From the NCBI RefSeq assembly GCF_030272615.1, contig NC_081409.1:208677190-208741189 (forward strand): a DNA stretch of 64,000 nucleotides, written 5' to 3'. The notes beneath the pieces were generated by a model, which was not told the DNA's origin, did no database searches, and worked only from the letters and a program-made list of their open reading frames with translations. Origin of the DNA: Cryptomeria japonica. Its lineage: Eukaryota > Streptophyta > Pinopsida > Cupressales > Cupressaceae. The position numbers and the translations under genes were made by a program. Shown piece after piece: positions 23,927 through 35,929 of the stretch (position 1 is the first letter of the stretch; each line of letters starts with the position of its first letter).

Positions 23927-25227
23927 TGTAATGTCCCCTTTTGTAAATGCTCTAGTTTTTGCCCTCAAATCACAATTCCAAGCAAAGCAAGGAAGGAAAT
24001 AGGATTAGAGATATCTTTTATCAATTTAAATTGTTGAACAAGATAGGTCCTGGTTGAAATTCTGCAATCATGTTAGGCATTCATTGAAAAATACAATACA
24101 TAATATCAATTATTACTACTAGGGTTAGAGAACATATATCTTAATCACCTAATATCTATTATTTATTATTTAGGTTCAACCTTAACGACCCATGATAGGG
24201 TGTCTGAAGTGACTCTCTACCCTAGGCCCAAGAGCAGATATACCATCCTTGTTGGCCTCATGTGGACTTCTGCCATCCATCCTTTATGAGGTGGTGTACC
24301 TAGTGAGGACACTTGTATCTACTCTCCTTACTTGTGCCACCTTATTCACCATCTATGATCGCGATCCCTTTGAATCCATTCCTATAATCAACTATTGTTG
24401 AAGTTGGTGTGGAAGTCACAATAAGGTGTCTAGAGCATCCTTCCCTTCTAAGCCCAAGGGCTGGGCACTCCTTGCACCCCCTTGGTCTCATGGGACTATC
24501 CGTCACCACCATGAGGTGGCATGCTTAGAAGAGGACCTCATAACAGTTTCTCCCTCTTTGTACTCCTTTCCTAACCTCATGGTTGGTTGCAGCAAAATGA
24601 CAGACAGATTGGCTAGTCATTCCACATAATTGCCTATATCAATTTATTAAAGATTATTCATCAAATACATTATTACACATATATATCAAACATACATATA
24701 ACACACATATTTATGTATACCACAATTGAACAGTAATGCTACAACCTGTAATAAACAATGATTTACTGATCTGATTGCTTATATATATGCTAGAGGTCGA
24801 TCTGCTCTTATAGGTGCTGCTGCTTGATCAATCTACTCTCCTTTATATCGGCTCTAAATAGGAATGATATTCCATGAATTGTTGTTCTAATGTCCACCAA
24901 AAGACTTGTTTATATATCCCTCAACATGCCTCTTTATCCAACGGTCACCTCCCTTTGGTTAGGTCAGCCAGCATTAATATAATAATTGTTTATTTGTTTT
25001 GATCCCATCTCAAAAGGGAGTGCTGGTTTGTAATATGTCCTATCCCTATTGGAGTCAGCCTCTCTTGTAATTGCCACCATGTAAACATTTAATTTTTAAC
25101 CTAGTCAGCTCTATTTGAGAATTTGCTACTCAGTAATTATTGAACATTTATCTTAGTCGGCCTTCTATGTTGTTATTGCCTTAGTTTGCTATTAATAGGG
25201 GTAGCGATCTAGTTTAGGGCCATGACT
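23927..25227 (-). repeat. TR-GAG 3' LTR (left copy)
   Basis: 1301 bp, starting TGTAATGTCCCC. It aligns in order with the right copy, including CCACCATGAGGTGGCATGCTT and the CAACGGTCAC region. The inner end is CATGACT where the other copy has CATGACA. Confidence 0.8.
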
Positions 25228-25240
25228 GTCCACCCTTTCC
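25228..25240 (-). promoter_or_regulatory. TR-GAG polypurine tract
   Basis: Directly next to the left LTR, the minus strand reads GGAAAGGGTGGAC, a purine run expected as plus-strand primer. Confidence 0.6.
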
Positions 25241-25859
25241 AAAATTGCTTGTCCTCAAGCAATAGTGGCATGATCATAGAGTCCCGTTCATAATCCGCCT
25301 TTTGCTGCGCTACTCTGATTATCATAAGTTGCTAATTTGAACAACTCAACCAAGGTGTTGAAATTATGAGAGAAGTTTTCTCTCATCTTTCTTTCCCCAT
25401 CACTTGAAAATGTAAAGGATTAATTTGGATTGACCCAACGTATATTGGATACTTATTTGTGTTAACACAAGAACTTGCCATATGTTAAGATGAGGATTAG
25501 AAGCGTGGCATACATCTAAATAATGTTCTATGAAGGGTTTTCAAGCTGACATATTACAATTTTCATTGTGAAGATTGGTTGGAAAAATCTGTTTCTAGAC
25601 CTTGAGGATGTAAGGGCATTGTAACTACTAGATATGTTCCTCCTCAAATTTCCACTTGTTCATTGCCCCTTCATCTTTTGATTGGATGCTCTTACGGTCT
25701 CCCTCATCATGCTTTGTTTTCTTGCTCGGATATCCTTTTGCTTCTTCATCAGGTATTGCCTCCATATTATGCGTTTGGCTTTTCTTTCCACATATGTGTC
25801 CTGGCTCCCAATTTTCTTCGCATTTGTAACACTAGTTCTTTCATTTAAGCTTCCTTCGG

Positions 25860-26976
25860 TTGCAAATATACCCAAGCTTCAACTGATCTTTGCACTTGAA
25901 GCACAACTTCTTCTCATGGTGTTCTTTTTTGCAAACATGTTCACATTTCCATCACCCTTTGCAATCGAAGCATAGATTTTCTTTTGAAGTTCTCGTTGAG
26001 TGCTTTGAGAAAGAAATATTCTTTCAGGTCCATCCTTTCCATAGAAATGCTTATGCTTTGATGTCTCCTTTCCAGAGTGATCCTTTTCCTTTGTTTGGGC
26101 GGTATCAAGCCAAGTAGCTATTAGGATTGCTTCTTGGAGTATGGTGGGGTTCAAGGCACTTACTAGGCCACAGGTGGTATCCAACAATCCCTCTAGAAAT
26201 AGGTAGGCGAGTCTTTCCTTGGATATTACGTGTACCTTGATTGCTAGTCTTTGGAACTTTGTCACATAATCTTCAAGGGTTCCTTATTGCCTTATTCTTG
26301 ATAACTCTTTAAAGTATCTTTGGGGATGCTTTTGGTCAAATCCCTCAATGAGTTTTTTCTTGAAGGTATCATAGGTCTTTATGCTTCGGTGGTCTTGGGT
26401 GATTAAGCCATGGTGCCGCCTATCATGAGGGACCCCTTCTAGATGAATATGGCAAATGTAATGACATCTTCCTCTAACATGGGGCTAAGAGTTAAGTAGG
26501 TCTCTAGTTTTTGGATCCATGCATGGGCCGTGATTTTTCCTGAACCATCAAAGATAGGGATGGTCAATTTTCCTACTTTGTGTTGTAAATCTTGATTAGT
26601 TTGATTCTTCCCCCTTCTATGAATATCCTTTTTTACAGCCTTATAATATATCATGAAGGGGATTCTCCTCTTGACTTTTGGGTCAAGCCTTGCATATGCT
26701 TCAGCCAGTTCATTCAAATTAGGATTTGGGTGTGTTTATCTCCTCATCTTCCCTTGATGGCCTTTCCCTCGTTAAGAAGGGAGGCCGAGTTGTTTCTCGG
26801 ATTGATCTTAATGTAGTTCTATTGTCACTTTCAGATTGGCTAGGAGTGACATCTCTCTCATTTCTTTGGTTAGGTCTAAAAGTATTCATGGAGATGTTTA
26901 TATTTTGTAGGGTTTGAAGAAGTTTTTTAGTTGTTTGTTCATTTTTCTTTATAAAATCCCTCAATTCATGTTCCAT
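25860..26976 (-). pseudogene. Ty3-type gag of the TR-GAG element
   Basis: Reading leftwards from about 26976: a helical N-terminal part (RDFIKKNEQTTKKLLQTLQ), a frameshift near 26718, then PIFDGSGKITAHAWIQKLE and ITFAIFIEGVPHDRR. After these come FKKKLIEGFDQKHPQRYFKELSRIRQ, a stop and frame change near 26290, and LEDYVTKFQRLAIKV. This is the standard retrotransposon gag order. Two cysteine clusters near 25860-25970 (CFDCKG and LCFKCKDQ) look like nucleocapsid zinc knuckles. At least one frameshift and one stop break it. Confidence 0.75.
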
Positions 26977-27095
26977 TTGCCCCCCCCTAGTGTTGTCGTG
27001 GTTTGGAATTTTCTTCTTTCCCTTTCTAGAGCCCTTAAAGCCCTTTGACTAAGTTGCATTGACTATTGTTTGTCCCTCAGGCTAGAAGGAACGAT

Positions 27096-27107
27096 GCTCT
27101 GATACTA
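27096..27107 (-). promoter_or_regulatory. TR-GAG primer binding site
   Basis: On the minus strand TAGTATCAGAGC lies 9 bp inside the right LTR. It differs by one base from the common plant PBS complementary to initiator Met-tRNA (TGGTATCAGAGC). Confidence 0.65.
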
Positions 27108-27332
27108 CTTGACACTTGTAATGCCCCCTTTTGTAAATGCCCAAGTTTTTTCCTCAAAATCACAATTCCAAGCACAAGGAAGGAAATGGGATTAGAGATA
27201 TCATTTATCAATTTAAATTGTTGAACAAGATAGATCCTAGTTGAAATTCTGCAATCATGTTAGGCATTCATTGAAAAATACAATACATAATATCAATTAT
27301 TACAACTAGGGTTAGAGAACATATATCTTAAT

Positions 27333-27686
27333 TGTTGACTTGGTGGTCAACACCTCCATGGGGACTCGTGACATGGCTAAACTGCCTCCCATGGATCGGG
27401 GTAAATCTGGTGTTTTGTATTGGGTGTTGATAGTTCGAGCTTTTGGCATAACCGCAAACGACTCCAACAATTGGTATTAGAGCCTTGGGTCACGGGTTTG
27501 AATCTCCCTTTAGTGGGTGTTGAAGGCTCAATCAGTGCTAAGGGGGAGATTGTTGACTTGGTGTTCAGCACCTCCTTGGGGACTCGTGACATGGTTTAAA
27601 CACGTCCCATGGATCGGGTTAAATTTGGTGTTTGTATCGAGCATTGATAGTTCGAGCTTTTGGCATAAGGACAAACAATTCCAATA
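27333..27686 (+). mobile_element. TRIM (miniature LTR retrotransposon), complete
   Basis: It has two short LTRs, 27333-27469 and 27551-27686 (137 and 136 bp), both starting TGTTGACTTGGTG and ending CCAACA or CCAATA. Just inside the left LTR is TGGTATTAGAGCC (27472-27484), a near-perfect Met-tRNA PBS. Before the right LTR is AAGGGGGAGAT (27540-27550), a polypurine tract. The 5-bp TSD TTAAT is exact (27328-27332 and 27687-27691). At 354 bp it has no coding capacity. The left LTR of the host element provides the empty site. Confidence 0.9.
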
Positions 27687-28560
27687 TTAATCATGTAATA
27701 TCTATAATTTATTTAGGTTCAACCATAACGGCTCGGATAAGGGAACACGATAGGGTGCCCAGAGCGACTCTTTGCTCGAGGCCCCAGAGTGGATATACCA
27801 TCCCTCTTGGCCTTGTGGCCTTCCGCCATCCATCCTTCATGAGGTGGTGTACCTAGTGAGGACACTTGTATCTGCTCTCCTACTCATGCCACTTTCTTCA
27901 CCGTCTATGATTGAGATCCCTTTGAATCCATTCCAATAATCAACCATTGTTGAGGTTGGTGGAAGTTGCAATAGGGTGTCCAGAGCGTCCTTCCCTTCTA
28001 AGCCCAAGAGCGGGGCACTCCTTGCACCCCCTTGGCCTCATGGGACTGTCCATCACCACCATGAGGTGGCATGCTTGGAACAGGACCTCATAGCAGTTTC
28101 TCCCTCCTTGTATCCTTTCCTAACCTCATGGTTGGTTGCAGCAAATTGGCAGACATTGGAAATCTAGTCATTCCAAATAATTGCCTATATCAATTTATTA
28201 AAGATTATTCATCAAATACATTATTACACATTATAGCCCATATATATCAAACATACATAACATACGTATTTATGCATACCCCAATTGAACAATAATGCTA
28301 CAGCCTGCAATAAACAATGATTTACTGATCTGATTGCTTATATATATGGTGGGGGGGTCAATATGCTCTAATAGGTGCTGCTGCTTGATCGATCTACTCT
28401 CCTTTATATCTACTCTAAATAAGAATGATATTCTATGAATTGTTGTTTTAATGTCCACCAAAAGACTTGTTTATATATCCCTCAAAATGCCTCTTTATCC
28501 AACGGTCACATCCCTTTGATTAGGTCGGCCAGCATTAATATAATAATTATTTATTTGTTT

Positions 28561-29523
28561 CTATGTTCCATGGGGATGTGTTCCTGACCTTGGTACCTCC
28601 CTGCCCATACTAGGGATGGTACGGGGACGTTTTTTCAACGTTTCCTACCTGTTTTAGAAATAGTGGACGTTTCCTGAGCAATGAGGGGACATTTCTGGGC
28701 ATACTGCCCCAATTTTTACTCTTCTGGCAGTCCATAAAAACTGTCTAGTTGAGTTACAAGTAGAAATAGCACGTTGAGTAGAAAAACTGGAGCAAATGTT
28801 TTGGTTGCAGACTTCAAGTAGATGCAGAGGAAGTGGGACTGGAAGATTTGAAAAAAAAAATGCTAAGCCAAAACTGATTTTTTTTGTATAAACTTGCTAT
28901 TTTATTCTGTGGAAGAGCAGTAACTCAAGAAATGCATGGGACCACTTCTCTGGAACACTCATACAACCTTGACAAACCAGTCAGCACACCTTCATTGGAC
29001 AACCATGTAGTTTGGATATCCACCATTTTATCATTTTTATTCATGCATGGCTCCTAAAGCATTGCGTTGACCTTGTTTCCACTGGTTTTGGAAAGTGGCC
29101 GGTATTTATTTTACAAAAGAAATTGTAACGTTTCATGCATGATGCAACACTTCAAATTTTAGGGACAATCTATTACATGAATGAACTCACTCAGTTTATT
29201 GTCATTTTTAAGAGTATACTTTGTGAAAGATAATTCAAGGAATCAATGCATATAGCTTATAAGCTTATACTGCATGAGACAATTCAGCAGGTAAAGTATT
29301 TTTTCCAGAAGAGAATAAGAATGATGCTTAATTCTTGCTACTAGAATAATAGTTTTTACCCAATCATTGTTATGATACGCATATTTGAAATTCTCTATAT
29401 TTTTAAAAATCTCCCTATTTTTTAATAGCCGTCCCCTGCCATCCCCTCGAAAATGGCCCAAAAGTACCCCTGTACCGAAAACACGTCTTGCTGTCCCTGT
29501 CCCCAAAACTTTGTGGAATATAG
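28561..29523. mobile_element. Nonautonomous hAT-type element, 963 bp
   Basis: An exact 8-bp TSD ATTTGTTT (28553-28560 and 29524-29531) flanks ends reading CTATGTTCCA and, inverted, CTATATTCCA (9 of 10). The empty site is seen in the left LTR (ATTTGTTTTGATCCC near 25010). Subterminal regions on both sides are rich in GGGGAC/GTCCCC words. No transposase fragment is visible inside. TIR plus 8-bp TSD points to hAT. Confidence 0.85.
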
Positions 29524-29832
29524 ATTTGTTTTGATCCCATCTCCAAAGGTAGCACTGCTTTGTAATATGTCCTATTATCCTTATTGGAGTCAGCCTCTCT
29601 TGTGATTGCCACCATATAAATATTTTATTTTCAACCTAGTCGGCCTGATTTGAGAATTTGCTACTCAGTAATTTTTGAACATTTATCCCCATCGGCCCTA
29701 TACGTTGTTATTGCTTTATTTCCTATTAATAGGGGTAGCTCTTTGATTTAGGGGCATGACAGAGAAAGGAAGGAGCATCAGAATCAAGGAAGATTAATGG
29801 AAGAAGAAAGGAATGGGAAGAAAATAAGGAAG

Positions 29833-30070
29833 TGACTCTTTCAAAGGGCAGAAATGATGAAGGGTTGTAACTCTTTCGAAGGGTGGTAATTGTGAAGGGT
29901 TGTGACTGATTCAAAGGGCAGAAATGATGAAGAGTTGTACTCTTTAAAGGGTGGTTAATTGTGAAAGGTTGTGATTCTTTCAAAGGGTAGAAATTATGAA
30001 GGGTTGTACTCGTTCAAAGGGTGGTAATTGTGAAAGGTTGTGACCCTTGCAGAGGGCAGACATAATGAAT
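29833..30070. repeat. Minisatellite, 70-bp period
   Basis: CAAAGGGCAGAAATGATGAA-type units begin at 29841, 29911, 29980 and 30050. Each 70-bp unit is two diverged 35-bp halves (AAGGGCAGAAATGATGAAGG and AAGGGTGGTAATTGTGAAGG). Sequence left of 23927 (GTTGTGATTCTCTC, GATATAAAAGG) belongs to the same host repeat, in which the TR-GAG element is inserted. Confidence 0.75.
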
Positions 30071-30289
30071 AGGTTTAACTCTCCCTCACATTGGAAGATA
30101 TAAAAGGGGAGGAGGTTTCATTTGAGGAAGACATTCAAGGGAGATCCTTTTGGAAAATAATTTATTATTCTCAAAAGGCAGCAATGGAGAGTGGCGACTC
30201 AATTCCTATGAAAGGTGGTGACCCTTTCACCAATAAAGTATAAAGGAGAAATCATAATTGAAGTGTTAATTGCCCTATCATAATTGTCT

Positions 30290-30830
30290 CTTGTCCTTTC
30301 AATACAGTCGTCTTTTTGCAGCATTATTGGCAATTAACTCCATTTGCCATCCCTATGTCTGTCCTTCACATGAACTTGTGCCATACGTCCTGCAAAATCA
30401 TTCCACCATCCTCCTCCAACCTATCAACCGCCCAACTTGCCAATTGGTCCGCCATAGAATTGCCTTTCTGATAAATATGGGATATTAAAAAATCTTCACA
30501 TTCATCCAACAACTACCATATTGGCTCTAAATATTTATTTCATTTCCAATTAGGGGTTCTTCTCTGTTGAATGGTGTCCAAAATTATTTGAGAGCCACTG
30601 TCTAAGTATATTCTTTTAAACCAAGTCTTCTCCTTGCTCTCAAGGTGAGCCATGCCATCTGAATCTCTGCTTTATTGTTGGTTCCATCCAACAGTTTTTT
30701 TGATTGAAATCCAATCAAGCTCCCCTCCCAATCTCTAACCGCACACCCTACCCCCGATGGCCCTGGGTTCCCTCGTGAAGCCCCATCAAAATTCACTTTC
30801 ACCCATCCTTCCTCTGGAGGTACCCATTTT
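30290..30830 (-). pseudogene. LINE-type RNase H relic
   Basis: Reading leftwards: VNFDGASRGNPGPSGVGCAV, then FQSKKLLDGTNNKAEIQMAW, then a YLDSGSQIILD-like piece after a frame change near 30620, and HIYQKGNSMADQLAS. These give the RNase H order D, E, D with the C-terminal 'GN..AD.LA' signature seen in plant LINE ends (RVT_3 family). At least one frameshift and one stop break it. No RT domain is visible beside it. Confidence 0.75.
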
Positions 30831-33290
30831 ACCTCATTTCACACATCCTTCTGTGGATTAACTTTCTCAATCCCATTAACGAGAGTTAATATTATTCATT
30901 ATTAATTTTTATATCTTACACATTTATTATTTATTATTAATTTATTTGTTGTTATTAATAAATTTAATGACTAGTATTTTTGCAAGGGTAATTAACATTG
31001 AGCCCTAACTTGGATGTTACACTTGTGTAAGGATGGGCATTTAAACATTTTAGTGTGCCATGTTTAATAGTTGTATTAACATTGTGCCCCATTAATGGGG
31101 AGTCCTCAGAAGCATGCCTTTACCAGTAGACTATATCTTGATGGACCTTTAACTTAATATTATGTATTACTAATTTCATTTTTAATCTAATTTATTATGT
31201 TTATTAATATTTAAATTTTACAAGTTCAATATTTTGTTACTTTTGCTGAGAGGCATTCTACAGCTGTATATAAGTGTGAAGAACCCATGTATAGAAAGAC
31301 AATTCAAAATAGTAAATAAATTTTTTTTGATGTTTTCTTTATTCTTTAAAGCTAGCGTTCGATCCAGCAACATTCCATTTTGAGTTTTGATAATTTTTGC
31401 TTTAACTATAAATGCACATATAGATGTAAAGATACATAACCATTTTTTGCATCTCACCAGAGGTAGGCACAGCTTACAGACCACCATTGAATCAAGTATG
31501 GAGTTTATTGAGCTTTTTTTGTAGTGTTTGTTATGCCAATAGTATGTGTTATGAAAAGAAAACAATGCACAGACAACTCACACAAAAATGCCGGTCCCAT
31601 GGGATCTTGCCATCTGAAAGTCCCCCTCTCACTCTCTTTTTAACTTCTCTTGGTCTGCAATCAACCATTTTTCTCCTCCAGCTCTTTATCTTGATGATGG
31701 ATCATGGAGTGCAATCCAAAACATTGATGCAATAAACAAATCTTACGCAGTTGAATCCAGAAATCAGATGGACTAATTACTGACTGTGGAAATCTTATGT
31801 CTCTAATTATTAACTTCATTCTACTCGTCTGCTCTAGTGGCTGCTGTTCATCAGACTCGCCTGGGGCAGTGGATATATATATTTTTATATTAATCATGCC
31901 TGTATTCTTTGCTAGTTTGCAGAGTATTCTTTGCCAGTTTGCAGAGCAGTAATAAGCATGTTGATATCTTATGTGAAATTATAATTTAAATATTCAATAA
32001 CACAATAATAAATATGCATGTATGCTTGGTGAATTGAAATCATGGGGTTCACACCCATTCTTTTAAGCATAAAATAAGAAAATAAATAGTTTAAGGTCCA
32101 CAGGGGGACACCAGAAGTTACAAGATTGCCATATGCTGAGGGTTGACAGATTCAAAATTGAAAATACCCATAAATATTGATAATAGAGAACAACTTTCCT
32201 CCTACCTATAAGGCCTTAGCAATATAAAATGTCCAATTTCTATAATACATTAACGACAACTAGCAGAAAGATAGCCAAAAATAGTTACTAATCTTCATTA
32301 TCACCGGAGCTGCCAGTTACCAAAGAGTTTAGCCATGCGATACCATTAGTTTGCACTATCCCAAAAAGCCTAATTCAGGGACTCAGCACCCCTTGACATC
32401 TTCCTTCTATGCCCTTCATTTTGTGGAAAAGCCATGAGTATGATGGGTCTCCATGTGCTAGACACAGTGCCATTACAAATAATCAAATTTTCTACAATTG
32501 GAGGTATCCCAGAACAAAGTACAGCAGCCTGAAGAACTTTCTCCGATCCATCAAGCAGATGCTTCTTCACCAAATTTGTCACCAACTTGTGGATAACTCT
32601 TTTTCCTCACCCAAATCAAGGACAGCCACAAATATGGAAGCAATATCTTTGTTAACTCTAATGATAGACAGAGACTATGAATTTGTCCGAGGACCCATTG
32701 AGCAGAAAACAACAGCATACCAGACCTCATTTTGAATTCATGCTTTAATCACAGCTCTGTAATGCTCTCAATGAAGGCCAATGGCCTTTGCCTTCTCAAC
32801 AATCTAACACATGTATCTAATTTCGTTGTAGAGCGAGGATAGCTAGGGGTAACACCTAAATAAACAACACATGTAAATCTGGAAAATTTCAACCCCAACA
32901 TACCTGCAAATAATTTTTACTTGTTGATCACAATTGCAAGTTTCCTTTTAATTGAGGCTCTGCATGTCCTTTGTCAATTGAAAGCCTAGTTTGCATGTAA
33001 GATTATTCTAGGTATTCACTAGAGGGATGTGAGATATAGAGTGGTCCCAAACATCATTACATCCAAGTCTAAAGAAAGTGGGGAGGATTATTTGTTTAAA
33101 AGCCACAGAAAAGTATATCGTCGGGCTCCAAATGGTCATGATTCAAATCAAGGTTGGGAATTGGACTCAAAGTCATAAATCTAGCTTTAGATATAAGGGG
33201 TTCCCAAGAGTCAACCTTGTGATGATACACTCTGAATCTGTATCAATAGCTAAGTTGTCTTCTCCTGAGCCCTTTGCCCTAGGTGGAGGT
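30831..33290. other. Noncoding spacer
   Basis: No supported gene. 30880-30990 and 31150-31220 are TTATTAAT-rich. Small frames at 31218-31735 and 32370-32735 overlap on opposite strands and show no domain. Confidence 0.4.
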
Positions 33291-33640
33291 GAATGAGTAG
33301 GTCTGGAAACATGGGTTGAGGATGTGAAGATGTAGGAGATATTGGCTTCCACATTTATTTCTCTATATATGTGTGATAGTGAAGTTGTCCAAAGAGTCCA
33401 ATAAAGGCCATTTTCTATGACGGATGTTGTTAATTTTCCAGTTAGTCAATTTCTGCTATCTTATGGCATTAATGAACACCATAGAATTGCCTTCAATCTC
33501 TACACTTTTGACACCATACAAGTTACATATTTGCAAGCCAAGGACAAAGGCCTGACTTTTGCTTCATTATTTGTTCCTACTTCTTGAGGTTGAGTCTATT
33601 GGTTTGGGTTGGGTTTGTGACCGCAACTTTGTCCTCTATA
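33290..33640 (-). pseudogene. Second LINE RNase H relic
   Basis: The minus strand reads VGTNNEAKVRPLSLACK, then LYWTLWTTSLSHIYREINVEA and TSSTHVSRPTHSPPPRA. The TNNEA glutamate block and the 'HIYRE.N.EAD' block are the middle and end of a plant LINE RNase H. Stops and frame changes are frequent. Confidence 0.55.
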
Positions 33641-34419
33641 TTCACGAGATTTGACCTTGCTCAGTGCACACCTTTACTTTGCTGCTCATCTAATTGATTT
33701 GTGTCTAGTCTGCTCTTTTTAATAGCTGAGACAGGCCGTATTTAGAAACATCTTTAAGGGATTGCCATTGCATTGCAAGGAAACATGTTATCCTAGGTCA
33801 ACCCATGGAAAAACACAGGCACAAAACTGAAGACAACAAACAAGGCTCCTATAATGATGCATCAGGTTTTTCTGTTGATTGATGACTTGATGCTCTAGGT
33901 TAGATTGATGCCTTGATGCTCTAGGTTAAGTGAGGAAGTGTGTATTTTTTGATGATAAATGAATGCTGATGAATGCCTTTAAATACTAGCACATAGCATC
34001 AAAATTTCAAAAAATGTGTTCTAGAATTAGAATTATGAGAAGGTAGAAAATCAGGTCCATGATTGTGGGATTGATCCAACAATGCATAAATGACCCTAGG
34101 TGGGCAAACAGCCAAATGTGGGTGGATGATGACTATATTGGGGTAGTTGTATAGATAAATGTGATAAATGCAAGGCTTAGGTGAATGTATCATGCTACGG
34201 GTATGATAGGATAACGTGGGGGCTAAATGTGTGGGATGTGAGTGTATAGGGTTAGGTAAAGGCAGGGGAGTTAGCTCAACTTTGCACAAGATTGTGCCAT
34301 TTGTTGATATGTTCATATATCAAGACATTCACTCAAATGGCCACAAAACTAAATGGTGAATGGCATGGGTATGCAAATTTCACCATCACAAACATATATA
34401 TTTGTTGGAAAAATGTGTT

Positions 34420-34685
34420 ATATATCTATAGATAGATAGACAGACAGGTAGCTAAGTAGGTAGGTAGATAGATAGACAGATATATAGATATGGAGATAGA
34501 TAGATAGAGCCTGATAAATGGACAGTCAGATAAACATATAGATAGATAGAGAGACAACTAGCCAGATGGACAAATGGATGAATGGACGGACAGACATGTA
34601 CACACACACACACATATATATATAGAGGGACAACCAGACAAGTAGACGGATAATAGACAAACAAAGAAAGAGGAGATTTATGACG

Positions 34686-34748
<63 letters not shown>

Positions 34749-34850
34749 TGAACAGATGGATGGATGTACAAATAGATAGAGAGACAACAAAACAAATAGA
34801 TGGATAATAGAAAAAGAAAGAAAGAAGAGATTTATGATTGCCATGCTTTG
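34420..34850. repeat. Compound microsatellites
   Basis: GATA/GACA runs at 34425-34560, CACACACA and TATATATA at 34600-34625, (TA) at 34685-34705, (GA) of about 40 bp at 34706-34745, then GGATGGATGTA and more GATA. Long open frames on the minus strand here (SLSLSL, IYIYIY) are artefacts of the repeats. Confidence 0.9.
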
Positions 34851-35225
34851 GTGCAATTTCTTTTTGATGTTTAAAGCATTGCTTTTCCCATTATTATATC
34901 CCAAATTTGTTAGTGGTCCCAGACTAGGGACAGGGGCTGTTCTTTTTGCTGTTTTCGGCATCAATTTGATGCATAGTATGAGGAGATGATGATGTAAAGG
35001 AATTTAATGATTGCCGTACCCTGGTTTTATTTGCTTTGATGTTTAAAACATTGCTTTTCTCAATATTAGATTGCAAATTTATTAGTGGGCCCAGACGAGG
35101 GTTTTATTTCCTTTTGATGTTTAAAACATTGCTTTTTCCCATATTAGATCACAAATTTGAAATTTATTAGTGGAGGGACGGGGGCAGTTCTTTTTAGTGT
35201 TTTGGGCATCCATTTGATGTATCAT
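34832..35225. repeat. Diverged tandem repeat, about three copies
   Basis: TTTTGATGTTTAAAGCATTG (about 34862) recurs as TTTGATGTTTAAAACATTG (about 35036) and TTTTGATGTTTAAAACATTG (about 35113). Each is followed by a CAAATTTRTTAGTGG word. GGGCATCCATTTGATG at 35204 mirrors CGGCATCAATTTGATG at 34957. Confidence 0.65.
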
Positions 35226-35929
35226 ATTAAGTCTCCTATTGTCATAATCAACCACAGTCCTAGGTGGTTGAGTTTCGTTAAAGTTCCAGAAACTTGTTGT
35301 GGAAATAATTCTTTCCATTGAGTTCTGTTATGTGACATACTTATTTTAAGTTGTGGAATCTTAAATATGAAAAACTGTTGACAAAACCTTAGATGCACTG
35401 TTTGTGTCCAATAACATGTAGCTCTGAAGTTTGAATTGCAGAAGGTAAATTGGGAAGACTAACTATCAAGCTGCAGAGCACAGCTTACAATTGGTGGTGC
35501 ATCCAAATTTATCGGTGGATAACATGGAGATAGGGATTGATCATTCCATGTGTGACCAAAAGGCTGGACACAGGATGTAGATGAAATTCATGCTGTTCTA
35601 ATGGTGCTGTTTAGAAAACTATTCTGGTGTTAGATTAATGTACTGCATGTTGTCATTGAGTAGTAGGTGTTTTTTGATAGACAAAATCATTGCATGTAGT
35701 CATTGAATGGTAGGCGATTTTTGAGATTTATATCTTTAGTAATAGAAGGGGTTCTTGTTGTTAATTGAGATGAGGATAATTCTGAGATGGCAGATTTTGT
35801 TAATCAATGGAATGCTAAGGAGATGAATGGAGAGAACATCTGATTTGAGGCTAGTATAACTATAAACAACCTAAAATGTTGGCATGAAACAAGTAATGAA
35901 ACCATGGCTTTGCACTTAGTATAAGCTAT

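Larger units (their letters stand above)
23927..29761 (-). mobile_element. Gag-only Ty3-like LTR retrotransposon (TR-GAG)
   Basis: Two long direct repeats flank an internal region of about 1.9 kb. The left LTR is 23927-25227; the right LTR is 27117-29761. Both begin TGTAATG, and the right ends GCATGACA. Removing the TRIM with its TSD and the MITE with its TSD from the right LTR leaves about 1315 bp, against 1301 bp for the left. A near-TSD AAGAA/GAGAA flanks the element. The internal region encodes gag on the minus strand but no protease, RT or integrase, so mobilisation would have needed a partner element. Confidence 0.8.
27117..29761 (-). repeat. TR-GAG 5' LTR (right copy) with two nested insertions
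   Basis: It begins TGTAATGCCCCC and ends GGGGCATGACA. It is interrupted by the TRIM at 27333-27686 and the MITE at 28561-29523. The sequences flanking both insertions rejoin to match the left LTR. Confidence 0.8.

Noticed and set aside
23731-31020. An outer LTR beginning TGTAATGTCCC (23731) and ending GATGTTACA (about 31014)
   Set aside because: Candidate ends look LTR-like and repeats flank the TR-GAG, but no TSD or partner could be found and a LINE relic lies within. The evidence is too weak.
34452-34964. 170-codon frame on the minus strand with SLSLSL and IYIYIY runs
   Set aside because: It is produced by (GA)n, (TA)n and GATA microsatellites.
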